Part shown: positions 1 through 9,931 of the stretch, in pieces
Position numbering within the stretch: the stretch's first letter is position 1
How the letters are laid out: the number at the start of each line of letters is the position of its first letter
From: Brachionus plicatilis
Lineage: Eukaryota; Rotifera; Eurotatoria; Ploima; Brachionidae
Length of the DNA stretch: 64,000 nt
NCBI GenBank assembly: GCA_010279815.1
Contig: QEOQ01000486.1
Span: 209,342 to 273,341, forward strand
Reading direction: 5' to 3'
Notes under the pieces: model-generated
The model's input: the letters and a program-made list of their open reading frames with translations, nothing else
Database searches by the model: none
What the model was told of the DNA's origin: nothing
Made by a program: the position numbers and the translations under genes

Positions 1-499
1 GCATTGTGTTTCATTCCATTTTTTTTAAGTAAAAAAAGACTTGGTGCATTTGTTGAAAAATAAAAAAAATGTACGAAAGTAGCAGTTTTTGAATTCTTTC
101 CTTATTCCTTGAAATGTTGTGTTTGCTCTTGGGACTGCATGCCCAAATAGTAACAAAAATTGAAGTAAATAAAAAATCATCTTCACAACCATTTTTTTTT
201 AAAATTTTATTAATTAAATAATTTTATTTTACACTAATATTGAATTCTGGAGATATTTTTGTAAAAGAAAATATTAAAATTTGATATTACTTTTATTATT
301 TAAAAATAGATTTTAAGAAAATCATTTTCAAAAAGAATCCCATAATGCTTACTTTCTCTTCTGCCAGTCCTGTATGGAAGAAAAAATGAGTGAGGGTGGT
401 GATTCAAGCAAGAGCTGATGACGAGTCCCACAGATCCTTGGTACCTTGTAAAAAAATTTTAGTATCTTTATTTTAGATATGCTTGTATTCATTCATAGA
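1..499. other. Intergenic, no gene seen
   Basis: AT-rich sequence without a supportable reading frame. A short stretch at about 355-450 is richer in GC than its surroundings and contains a CTGATGA string, but I could not assign it to a known element. Confidence 0.5.
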
Positions 500-501
500 T
501 A

Positions 502-1805
502 ACGGGTGACAACATAAAATCGAGACGAACTTTAAAAGGTCATAACTCCTTTAAAATTTATCAAAATAAAACGAAATTTTTAGAGAATATAGCATTTTTA
601 TTCTTATTTTTATTTATGCTTTTATCTTTTTTTCAATAAGTCCATTTCTTCGAATATTATTGATTTGTTTGGATGTAGAGGCCAAAAGGTCCTGTACGAG
701 ATTTTGGTCCATATTTCTTGTACAAAGTCGTATTTTATTCCTTAGTTCATCTAAGTTTTTTGCTCTCCAGCCATTCTCATACACTTTTCCCTTTAAAATG
801 GACCAAAAATCTTCATTTGGTCGTACTTCTGGTACATTTGCAGGGCTTTCGCATTTTTGCACAAATTTGATATTTTGGTCAATCAAGTAGTTGACCACTG
901 TATTGGTATAATGAGAGCTCGCCAAGTCGGGCCAGAACTTATTGTTGCCGTCTGAATGATGCTTTTTAATAAAGGGAATGATTCCACCCTTTATAAAGTC
1001 TAAATAGATAGTTTGGTTGACTGCAAGTCCACTTTTTCGTATGATTGGCGCCGAAATACCCCTCTCAGAAATGAGCAACCAAACAAGTAATTTCTGCTCA
1101 AATTTCTTAACTGGGGTATATTTTGTACTTGCTGGTGTTGCAGCAATGTTACTTGAGTAAAATATATCAATTCATTGATTGCACCATGACTGAGAGTGAA
1201 ATAGGATTCATCGCCTAAAATCCAGGAAATATTTGGATTTTTCAAATACAAATTTCTATATTTAACTCTAGCTACTTTTTTTTGCGTTTCGGTTCGGTCA
1301 TGGATTTTCATCTTTTTTCTAGGTGTTATTTGAAGATTCTTCAACAATTTTGAGACCATTTGCTGGCTTATATCAAACTTTTTGGCTGTTTGACACTGAC
1401 TGATATTGTTTTTGTGATCAAAAGCCTTTATTAGCTTGTTGAGTTGTACTTAAGTCATTTTTTTCGGTGTTTGACCAGATCCTTGCTTCCTTTCTGGTCA
1501 AAAATATTCACGACGTTTTAAAATTCGGTAAACAGTACTCGTTGGAATTTTTTCTGCCATAAAATGCTTCACAGTGAATATCTTTCCAAGGGATCTATTT
1601 TCGTTAAAAAACGCGTACACGCGAATTATTAGGGCCTCTTCTTTAGATGAATTTATTTTGGTCATTTTTAATTCAAATTGAATAATTTTTTTTGTCGTAT
1701 TTAAAATTAAATTTACTTTAAGAATATGGAAAGAGATATAAAAAAAATTAAAATAGCATTGCAAATCATTTTTAAAGTTCGTCTCGATTTTAAGTTGTCA
1801 CCCGT
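502..1805 (-). mobile_element. Tc1/mariner-family transposon, terminal repeats intact
   Basis: The ends form inverted repeats of about 36 bp (left begins ACGGGTGACAACATAAAATC, right is its complement with one mismatch). They are flanked by the dinucleotide TA at 500-501 and 1806-1807, the target-site duplication expected of this superfamily. The 1.3 kb length is typical. The interior, read on the minus strand, encodes the remains of a transposase with two helix-turn-helix regions and a DDE catalytic domain. The coding frame is broken, so the copy is dead but structurally young. A second fragment of the same family lies at about 5.4 kb. Confidence 0.92.
614..1764 (-). pseudogene. Broken Tc1/mariner transposase
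   Basis: Transposase remnant inside the element. An N-terminal helix-turn-helix segment (from about 1660 to 1500) ends in a stop after the residues RREYF. The frame continues through a second stop into a second helix-turn-helix region (TAKKFDISQQMVSK) and the first catalytic aspartate (ILGDESYF, near 1200). A frameshift then leads to the last segment, 1078-614, with the second aspartate (FWPDLASSHY) and a final acidic residue (VRPNEDFW). Thirty-seven residues separate the second Asp from the Glu of PNED, so it looks like a DD37E-type member. At least two stops and one frameshift mean no functional protein is made. Confidence 0.88.
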
Positions 1806-2008
1806 TACCCTAGGTTTTTGTTTTTAAGATAGTCTAAATAGTTATTTTATTTGTTTAATGAACCGAGCTTAAGCTTCTTCAGAATAAAATAAAATAAAAA
1901 TAAAAATAAACTAGAATAGGGTAAAATAAACTGAAATTAAAAATGGTTTAATTTTTTGTGTTTGAATTACAAAATACCATATTTTGATTGATTAGTATAA
2001 TAAATATT

Positions 2009-2160
2009 ATGATCAGTTTTTTTTTTAATTATTCGATCAGTATTTTTTTATTATTTTGATCAGTATTTAATATGCAATGATTAGTAAATAATTTAAATAT
2101 TATCAGTATTTTTTTAAAATTAGATCAGCATTTTATTATTTTGATAAGTATTCAATATAT
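2009..2160. repeat. Degenerate tandem repeat
   Basis: The phrase GATCAGTATTTTTTTATTATTTT and variants (ATCAGTATTT, GATCAGCATTT, GATAAGTATT) recur five or six times at irregular 25-40 bp intervals, which suggests a decayed AT-rich satellite. Confidence 0.5.
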
Positions 2161-2295
2161 AATGCTAGGTAAAATTTAAATAATAAAAGTAAAATCTATT
2201 AATTTTTAATGAAATGTATTATTTATTAAAAAACAAACAGTCTAATAAATAAAAAAAGGAATTCCAATCAATTAATAAAGCTTTTGTTGTCGTAT

Positions 2296-2536
2296 TTGGT
2301 CTTCCTCTTTTGCGTTTTTACCAATCGGTACATCTTTTGCTGCTGGTATTATTTTCATAATAGTTGCTCCACGTTCTTTCTTCGTTTATTTTTGTCAATG
2401 CTGCTTCTTTGTTTAGGTACTTTTCCCCAATTATCCACTTGTGGCTTCGTTTTACTCTTCGTTGAGTTGGACAATCTGCTTCATCTTCCATTTCAACTTC
2501 ATCACCTGACACAAACTGTGGAATACTTGATGCCAT
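2296..2536 (-). pseudogene. Transposon-derived N-terminal domain fragment (MULE/FLYWCH-like)
   Basis: A minus-strand ORF starts at 2536 with an acidic leader (SGDEVEMEDEAD) followed by HKWIIGEKYLNKEAAL and a W..YYENNTSS motif. After a one-base frame change the reading continues as YRLVKTQKRKTKYDNKS. The order W, YYxNxTS, K-Y-R and basic tail resembles the short DNA-binding region found at the start of Mutator-like transposase proteins. This identification is from memory of the family pattern, and no catalytic domain follows. It is frameshifted and probably inert. Confidence 0.4.
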
Positions 2537-2599
2537 TAGAATTTTTTGTAATTGTAAATTTTAATTTGCAAAATTGAATATTATTGATTGCTTCAATGC

Positions 2600-3950
2600 T
2601 GGTAATGTTTGAATGATTTTTAAATTTTATTTTTGACTTTATTAATTCAAGCAGTCTTCTTTTTCTTATCTTTAATTATTATTTTCATTAAAATACTAAT
2701 CGTTACTAGTATATAAACCGACCTACTTTTTGATTTTTATTTGTTTATAAAAATATTTTTTAACTTTAAATGTAGCACTAAAACTTATTAGTTTAAATGC
2801 TGCATCGAAACCCTTTTCGGCAGAAACCCAGAAAATCGGAAATAAATGCTACGAGCAATACTCAAAAAATCAAAAGATGCAGAAAAGTACTATAGTCCAT
2901 TGAAATTGAAACGATTAAAGCAAACATAGGATAATTAGCTTTTTTTTTTTTTAAGAATAAGAAAATAAATTTCTTTATTAATAGATAAACATTTTATCGA
3001 ATTTTTTTATTTCATAAATTGAGTATAATGATTATTAGAAAAAAAATTATCAAAATACTCTTAGATTTCAATATTCAAGTTATTTTAAAAATTTTCAAAG
3101 GATATTTCTAATTTTTTTAATATCATTAAAAAAATATTCTTAATTTAGCTTGGTATTTCATGTTTGGTAAATGGTATCCTTTTAAAAAAACACTAATCAA
3201 AGAGGTCAAAAAACAAAACTTGATTTGAAGCACCAAATTTATCATAAAAGACAGAATTTTTTTTTAATACATTTTCGCATTTGATTTTTTAACATCTTTT
3301 TTTATGTAAAAAAAACTCACATTATATTTAAACCAGGTATTTTTTATTCGCTTTTTTATTCGCTTTTTTGGATGCTGTTTTTAAAAGATAATTTTTCAGT
3401 TGATAATGATTTAAAATTTTGCTAGGGCCTTTTAAAATTTTTGATATAAACTTTCATTATTTGAAACAATTCATGGTTTATTTAGCAAAAGATGCTTTGT
3501 TTCAAAAATAGAACTTATTTTTCGCGTTATAAAACCTACCTACTTAAAATATTTAGAGTTTTATGTTTTTAATTGATTTTGAATATTTTTTTAAAAGACT
3601 GTTTAATATTTTTAATTAAAAAAATTCTAATTTATTATATTCTTAAATATTTTATATCTTTTAAAAAAATTTATCTTTTTTTAAAGAAAGTCAATTTCTT
3701 ATTTTTATTTAAAAAAAAATAAAAATTTGATTTAATTCTTCTGTGAATTGATACATCATCAAAAATTTTACATTTGATATTTCTGGATAAAATAAAAAAA
3801 ATTTTTTCTAATATTTTAATCTATTTTATTCAAGAATTATTTATTCAATTACAATTTTTAAATACACTTTAAAGGGTTTAAAATTAAAATTATAGTACAA
3901 AGCATTTTTGAATATTTTGCTTTTAATAAACCCTTATTTTCATTTACTTG
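2600..3950. other. Intergenic, AT-rich, no gene seen
   Basis: Homopolymer-rich DNA with no ORF of note. It is the downstream flank of the minus-strand gene that ends at 3953. Confidence 0.5.
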
Positions 3951-3952
3951 AA

Positions 3953-6900
3953 TCAATTAAAAAAATTTAAAATTTCAATTAAAATTAGAAACGAAAGACT
4001 TATGAGAACATTGTTTGATTTGATTGATGAGGCTTTGGCAATTCTACATTTTAACTGAAAGAACCTGCTTTCTAGAGAGGTATTTGATGTCAAAGTGAAC
4101 CATTCTTTTTCCAATTGATCGCCAGGATAAAAATCATTTTTATCCAAAAATGGATACTCAAATCCGGCTCTACATTGACACTTGTACCCACCTTTGGTAA
4201 AGCCTTTACCCGGCACATGTATACACTAACAAAAAAATTTTATTTTATAGAAGTGATTTAAAAAAATAAGTTACCACAGTGCTATGGAAATCGCATCGGT
4301 CTGTATTTTTAAAAGCATTTGCTACATAATAAGGCATTGAACACTGATTTATATCAACATCATCTAATTTTACATCAATTCGAACCACTCCACGAAATTC
4401 AAGACCTTTTCCGAATTGATCTTTGCCAAAAAATGGTACAGAATAGGTCACAATCCAATCTCTAGGCAATATTCCATTTTCATCACATTGAAATTTAGGA
4501 GAAAACCATTGACCATGTCTTTGAAAATTGAAGTTTAGATATTTTTATTTTAAATATTTTAAATATCTTGCACATGGTCAAGAGAAGTAAAAATACTATT
4601 TCATTTAACTAATTTATTGATTTTACTTAAGTAGAAAGTTATTTATAAGATATTTTAAAATTTTTCTGTTCTTCTCCACTGATAATATTTTTTGTATGGA
4701 CTTCCTAAAATTTTTGATTTGAAAATGAACCAAATTTTTCAAATTAACTAATAAATAAATCTTTAATATTCTTAAAAAAATTACAATTTTTTTTTTTAAA
4801 TCCAATTTTATTAAATTCAAGACAAAAATATTTAAAATGAATTTTCAAATTTAAATTTAAGTGTATTTTTGGTTTGATTCAAAGAAACCTCCAATCTCAG
4901 AAATATTGCTGTTTTTTTCCAATCAAATAAATTTTTAAAAATGAACCAGAGTTTTTTAAAAGTCCCAAAATGAAATCCAAGTAATAAAAAAAATTTCAAG
5001 TCCGGGTTTTTTTTTAATATTTTTTGAAAGTACGGACTTGGACTTTACTTGAGACTTGTGACTATTAAACAACTCTGAAATGAACATTTCGATACATGTT
5101 TACAAATGTTATCAAAAACCTCTAATTTAATTTACATTATCAAAGGATATGTTGATACTATCGAAAATTGCATAAAATGGCTTTAAATAAACTTCAAGTA
5201 TAGCATTTTGATATTTTACAGAAGAAAATTTTTTCAAGTATAATTAAAAAAAAAGTTTTTAAAGAAGCCTCAAGGTAATAAAAATACATTTATTCTTTTT
5301 AATTTTTTAGCTTTTGACTATTTCAGCATTCGATCTCTCCCTTAGTATGATATTTAACTAATTTAAAAAAATATAAAAGCTTTATCATATTATAGCTTTG
5401 TCATTTTTTTCGGTGTTTGACCAGATCCTTGCTTCCTATCTGGTGAAAAATATTCACTACACTACGTTTTAAAATCCGGTAAACAGTACTCCTTGGATTT
5501 TTTTCTTTATCATTAAAAGATTTATCATATTAATATATCATCAGAAATAATTGGATTATTTACTTAATTTTGAAAAATTTTAAAAATTAATTTGTATCAA
5601 ACAAAAAACATAATATATTGATTTGAGATCTCTAAAAAACATCTTTTTTTTCGACATTTATGACAAGTCTATTGTAAAATATAAGGTTGAAAGAGACAAT
5701 AGGAAATTTTAATAAAAAAAAAGAAAATTTATAATAAAATACTTTAGTTTAGGTGCATAAAAATATTGAGGAAATCCAGACTCATAGTGTACCAAAATTT
5801 TTCCCAGATAATCTCCTCTAATAAACGGCTTTAGGTAAAACTGTTCCAATTCGGACAACTCAGGAGAACTGGCCCATCGTGACTTGACTGAAGTGAACCA
5901 GTCTTCATTGATGTAGCCACCTGGCATTCCGGTCAAATCAACCATCTGATATTTTTTTTGTATTTCAACATTTAGTTGATCGCGTTCTCGAAAAGCGTAC
6001 GGCCCAAAATAGGCTTTGTCCTTTCCAAATTTGTTCCTGTCAAAAAAAATGCCAACCCCGACAGCTCGAAAATCCGCAGCTATGGCCGATATTACCTCGG
6101 CATACATCTGGTCTTCGGACAAAGCTTTTTCAGCATTGCGCAGTGGAAAGTCTTCTTCAGGATTTATAATTTGATAAAATGAGCTCAAAAAGTGAGATAT
6201 TGATAGAGCTAGCTTTGATTGTGATTCAAATTGGCTGTCAACGCCATAAATGACATCTCCTGCTAATTTCCGCTCACTTTCACTAAACTTGTGGCAATTT
6301 TTTCGGCCATAATCACTGGCCAATTGTTCATAATCACTGAAAATGGCATTTATTCGATCTGTTGGCTCATAGGAAAAGCGTTTCACTCTGGAATGTGATT
6401 TTTGGGAATTTTGCTGCAACAATTCATTAAAATAACTTTTAGCCTGGGGTATGCTGTTCGGCATCGGGTTGGACATGTAGGCCAGAGCCAATTGAGCTCC
6501 TTCACTCAAGCTTTCCCAACTGTCCACTGAATTACTTGTCAAACCTTTGATACCAGCGCTAAACAAACTCAAATCATCTTGATCAGCATCGCGTTTTTTC
6601 CTATAATACGATATCAGCTCAGTATTGGACTCAATCACATTCAAGGGCACCTGTTGAAATACTCCAAAAAAAAATTTTTAAAAATTCTTAACAAAAATGT
6701 TGTTATTGTGAAATTCAAATATTAAAAAAAAAATTCTTCATTTTTTGATAAATTAAAATTAAAGTTAATAAAAAATACTTAAAAAAATACTGCAACAAGG
6801 TGCAACATACTTTGTGGCACCTATTTTGCCTAGAATAAAAATTTTATTTTCTTATATTTAAGCAAGTAAAATCAATAATCTATTTAAATCTTATTGATTC

Positions 6901-9900
6901 TTTATTTTTTGCCATTTTTTACATGAGAAAAATTATTTTAGGTACAACAAAGTATGCTGCACTATGCTACAGTATATTTTTTATTAACTTTAATTTTAAT
7001 TTTTTAAAAGATGAAGAATTTTTGTTCAATTTGTATTTGAATTTCACAATAGCCAAAATGTTCCCAAATCATACAGTCCACTGGAATGCAGTCAAAGCTG
7101 AATTCGTATTCCTCTTTGGTGGCTTTTTCGATAATTTCGCCTTTAAATGGCCCATTCTGATACGGTGGGTATCTGTAGCCAGGCTGGCACATGCACTGGT
7201 AGCCTCCGCGCCTAAAACCAAGTCCATTTATGGGCTCACACTTAAAATTAATTTCAATTTAATAAACAAATTTATTTTTAATAAACTATTAAACTAACTC
7301 TAGTTGTTCGCTTGCATTTGTGCGTACCAGCAAAATAATTCTTGGTCTTTTGGTCCATGTCTCTCAGATTAAAGTCATCACACTGATTTATGTCCATCAT
7401 GATAAAGTCAACACTGGCAGTGGCCACGGCCAAGTACCGAAATGACTGAACATTTCGGTACTCGGTGTGTCTCGGATAGACGTCAACTATCGGCGACACT
7501 GCACTAATTATCCATTTATTTGATCGACCACAGTCAAAATAGGGCTTGGTCCATTTCATTTGGCCAGGGTCGTCCTCGGCCCCCGGAGGTCCATAAAACT
7601 GCAGCAAATCGCTATTTTCATTAAACTCACCAACTTTTCTGGCAGTAGTTAGTTTATAATAATGGACCACTTTGCCATTGTACAGATCAGTGCCAGATGA
7701 ATCTGGAAGCCAAGTGAAATACCAGTCATTTCCCTTATAATATTTGCTAGTGTACATATTATTTCTGCCTGCGCCCAAATCAACAACTTTAAAACAAAAA
7801 ATAAATAAAAATTTAAATTTTATTACAACCGATGTTCAAAAAAGAATGTTCATAAGTTTTAAAAGAAAATTTTATTTATTTGTTTAATTGACTTTAATAA
7901 TTAAGAAAAACAAAAAATCTGAGGTATACAAAATGAGAATATTAAAAAGTATGAATCGTTTCTGTACTTTTTGTATTTTTTCCAAGTTTATATTTATTTG
8001 GCTCTGTTCCTTTTTATGTACTTTCTGTACTTTTTGATATTTAAAATAAAGATTTCAATTAAAATATTAATTTTAATTAAAACTAACATTTTTATAATCT
8101 ACAACGTACCCGAACTTCTAAGACAGGGCTGCGCTCCCGACCCCTTTAATTTTTAGTATAATTATTAAATTATTGATAAAGTACAAAAAAGAACATAGTA
8201 AAATAAATTAAAGTACTGCTATCGTGAAATTCAAATACAAATTGAACAAAAATTCTTCATTTTTTGATAAATTAAGATTAAAGTAATAAAAAATATTAGA
8301 AAAAATATTTTTGCAACAAAGTGTAACATACTTTATTGCACCTTTATTGTTTTTTTGTAAATTAAACCATTAACCAATTTCAATCCTATTGATATTTTAT
8401 TTTTTGTCTTATTAAAACATGAAAAATATTATTTTATTTAAAAAAAACTATATTTTATTAATTTTAATTTTAATTCATCAAAAAAGGAAGAATTTTTGTT
8501 CAATTCGAATTTCACAATGCCTAAAATACTGATAAAGTACAAAAAGTACAAAAAGTTCAAAAAGGAAGATGGTTTTCATTGTCTTTCCATGAAAAATCTA
8601 GTTGTTCCTCGGTTTTTTTAACAGAAAAAATCCATCAAAAAGACATCCCTTCACCTTTAAATGACGCTGTCTTCCAATTTTTATCAAGATGATATATTGT
8701 TTAATACTTTATTTTAAAGAGCAATAAAAAATGATAAAAATAAATCTTTATTTATTTTTTTACGTCTTGTGGTACAAAATTTATTGGTAAAAAATCAGTA
8801 AAATTTTACTTTTTTGACTTAATTTAAAATAACTTTTAATATCTTTCAAAAGACAAGTCATATTTATTTTAAATTGTTAACAATAATTTATTAATCATTT
8901 TTCTTTACAAAAATATGCTTTAATATCCACGTTTTCATAAAACAATTGGACACACTCACTTCTGAATAGATTATATGTCAAAAAGCGTAGTTAACCAAAT
9001 TATTTAAGTCAACCAGTTAATTAATTTTTAAGTAAGCTTTAAGAAAACATATAATACATTCTGGTTTGCTTTTTTTGCCTCTTTTAATTTTCTATTTTTC
9101 TTACTCTAGAACATTTCATTTTGCAATGCAATTTCCTTTATGACAAAAGCAAAAGATTTTTTGGAACTCTTTCTCTAATAAATAAAAATACTCAAATTTG
9201 GTAAATTGTTAGGTCATTTGAAAAAAAAATAATTTTTCTAGATTATTAAAGTCAATTAACAAGATTTATGAAATTTGTTTAGATTAGCTTAATAAGAGCA
9301 CATTTTTTCTTGTCAAACTTATGAACATTCTTTTTTTGAACACCTGCAAAAATTAAAAGGTATTTCTCCTACTTCGAATAGTCTGGTTAGTCCATTCATT
9401 TTTCCAATTGAAAGCATCATAGAAGTCGTCATCGCGCCAAGCCATCGGGCCAAAGCGTGGTACAGTTTTGTTGAAGTAACTTTTGTACCAATGTGTGTAA
9501 GCCTTGTCCGTATCGTAGATGATACCTGACTGATTGAGATAAGATCTGGCGCCGGTTATATCAGCTGCTGCATGTAGATAGTAGTACATGAGACCGGGTT
9601 CCTCAAAGTCAAACAAGTTTTGCAGTTGATAGCTGTACAAGATGGCATTTTTGTGAGCTATATTTCTGGCATGGAGCAATTGAGTTCTATTAGAGAGGAT
9701 GATGCCTTTTTTGAGAAGTTCAATTGTAGGTGGATGATAGACAACATCGGCAATTAGCTGAAGCTCGCTTGGTTGCTTTAGATGGCAATTGTCGGCAGTT
9801 ACGGCGTTCATTTTTTCCATTATCTCGTCAATTTTGTCATAAGTTATCCATTCATATTGAGATTGGCAAAGTTGAATGGCGCCCAATACCAGAACCCAAA

Positions 9901-9931
9901 TTAACAGTTGATTCATTTGAAAAGCATCCAA
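3953..9931 (-). CDS. Secreted tandem Cache-EGF protein related to GPR158/GPR179 ectodomain, no 7TM
   Basis: Six exons: 9931-9373, 7786-7299, 7240-7082, 6650-5743, 4518-4275, 4225-3953. Phases agree throughout and give 876 residues. A signal peptide (MNQLLIWVLVLGAIQLCQSQ after an upstream Met) opens the protein. Module 1 (about 27-400) has the family hallmarks FGPMAWR, MMDINQC and an EGF-like RRGGYQCMCQPGYRYPP. Module 2 (about 495-850) repeats them as YFGPYAFR, DVDINQC and TKGGYKCQCRAGFEYP. In vertebrate GPR158/179 one such extracellular Cache-EGF unit precedes a class C seven-helix domain, whereas here the chain stops after unit 2 with a short hydrophobic tail (VLISLSFLILIEIL). RKKR (419-422) and RVKR (490-493) between the modules fit furin cleavage. 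I infer a secreted or GPI-anchored ligand-binding protein. The exon 3 donor (CCA|GTGGAC) is weak and is the least certain junction. Confidence 0.82.
4947..5077. mobile_element. hAT-type MITE with perfect 8-bp target duplication
   Basis: The element begins CAGAGTTTTTTAAAAGTC and ends AACAACTCTG, with internal complementary AAGTCCGG / CGGACTTGGACTT arms. The flanking octamer AAATGAAC is present at both 4939-4946 and 5078-5085. CAGAGTTG ends and 8-bp duplications are the hAT signature. It lies in intron 4 of the Cache-EGF gene. Relatives are at about 23.4 kb and 36.25 kb. Confidence 0.85.
5399..5508 (-). mobile_element. Fragment of the same Tc1/mariner family
   Basis: About 105 bp closely match 1453-1555 of the first element (shared phrases CGGTGTTTGACCAGATCCTT and GGTAAACAGTACTC), with a short CTACA duplication and a few substitutions. 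No terminal repeat is attached. Confidence 0.85.
6704..7051. mobile_element. Palindromic MITE, family A, copy 1
   Basis: Begins TATTGTGAAATTCAAAT and ends ATTTGAATTTCACAATA. Arms of about 100 bp are imperfectly complementary (TTCTTCATTTTTTGATAAATT versus its complement near 7010). Inner repeats of the type TGCAACATACTTTG appear in both arms. It sits in intron 3 of the Cache-EGF gene about 30 bp past the exon. Copies 2 and 3 are at 8220 and 39650. Confidence 0.85.
7832..9343. mobile_element. 1.5-kb element bounded by ~80-100 bp inverted repeats
   Basis: The sequence TGTTCAAAAAAGAATGTTCA and the following CATAAGTTTT at 7832 is found in complement at 9343. Farther in, TTAATTGACTTTAATAAT pairs with its complement near 9245-9262. 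The interior has no conserved ORF and contains MITE family A copy 2, so that copy was inserted into this older element. It fills most of intron 1 of the Cache-EGF gene. Superfamily unassigned, and no clear target duplication was found. Confidence 0.6.
8220..8519. mobile_element. Palindromic MITE, family A, copy 2
   Basis: Starts TATCGTGAAATTCAAATAC and ends GAATTTCACAATG, with the shared AATTGAACAAAAATTCTTCA arm and the inner GCAACAAAGTGTAACATACT. More diverged in the centre than copies 1 and 3. Nested inside the 7832-9343 element. Confidence 0.8.

Noticed and set aside
395..450. CTGATGA string suggesting a hammerhead ribozyme core
   Set aside because: No GAAA at the required position and no pairing stems I, II and III around it.
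6923..7297. 124-codon plus-strand ORF
   Set aside because: It overlaps MITE family A and the antisense of the EGF-like exon of the Cache-EGF gene.
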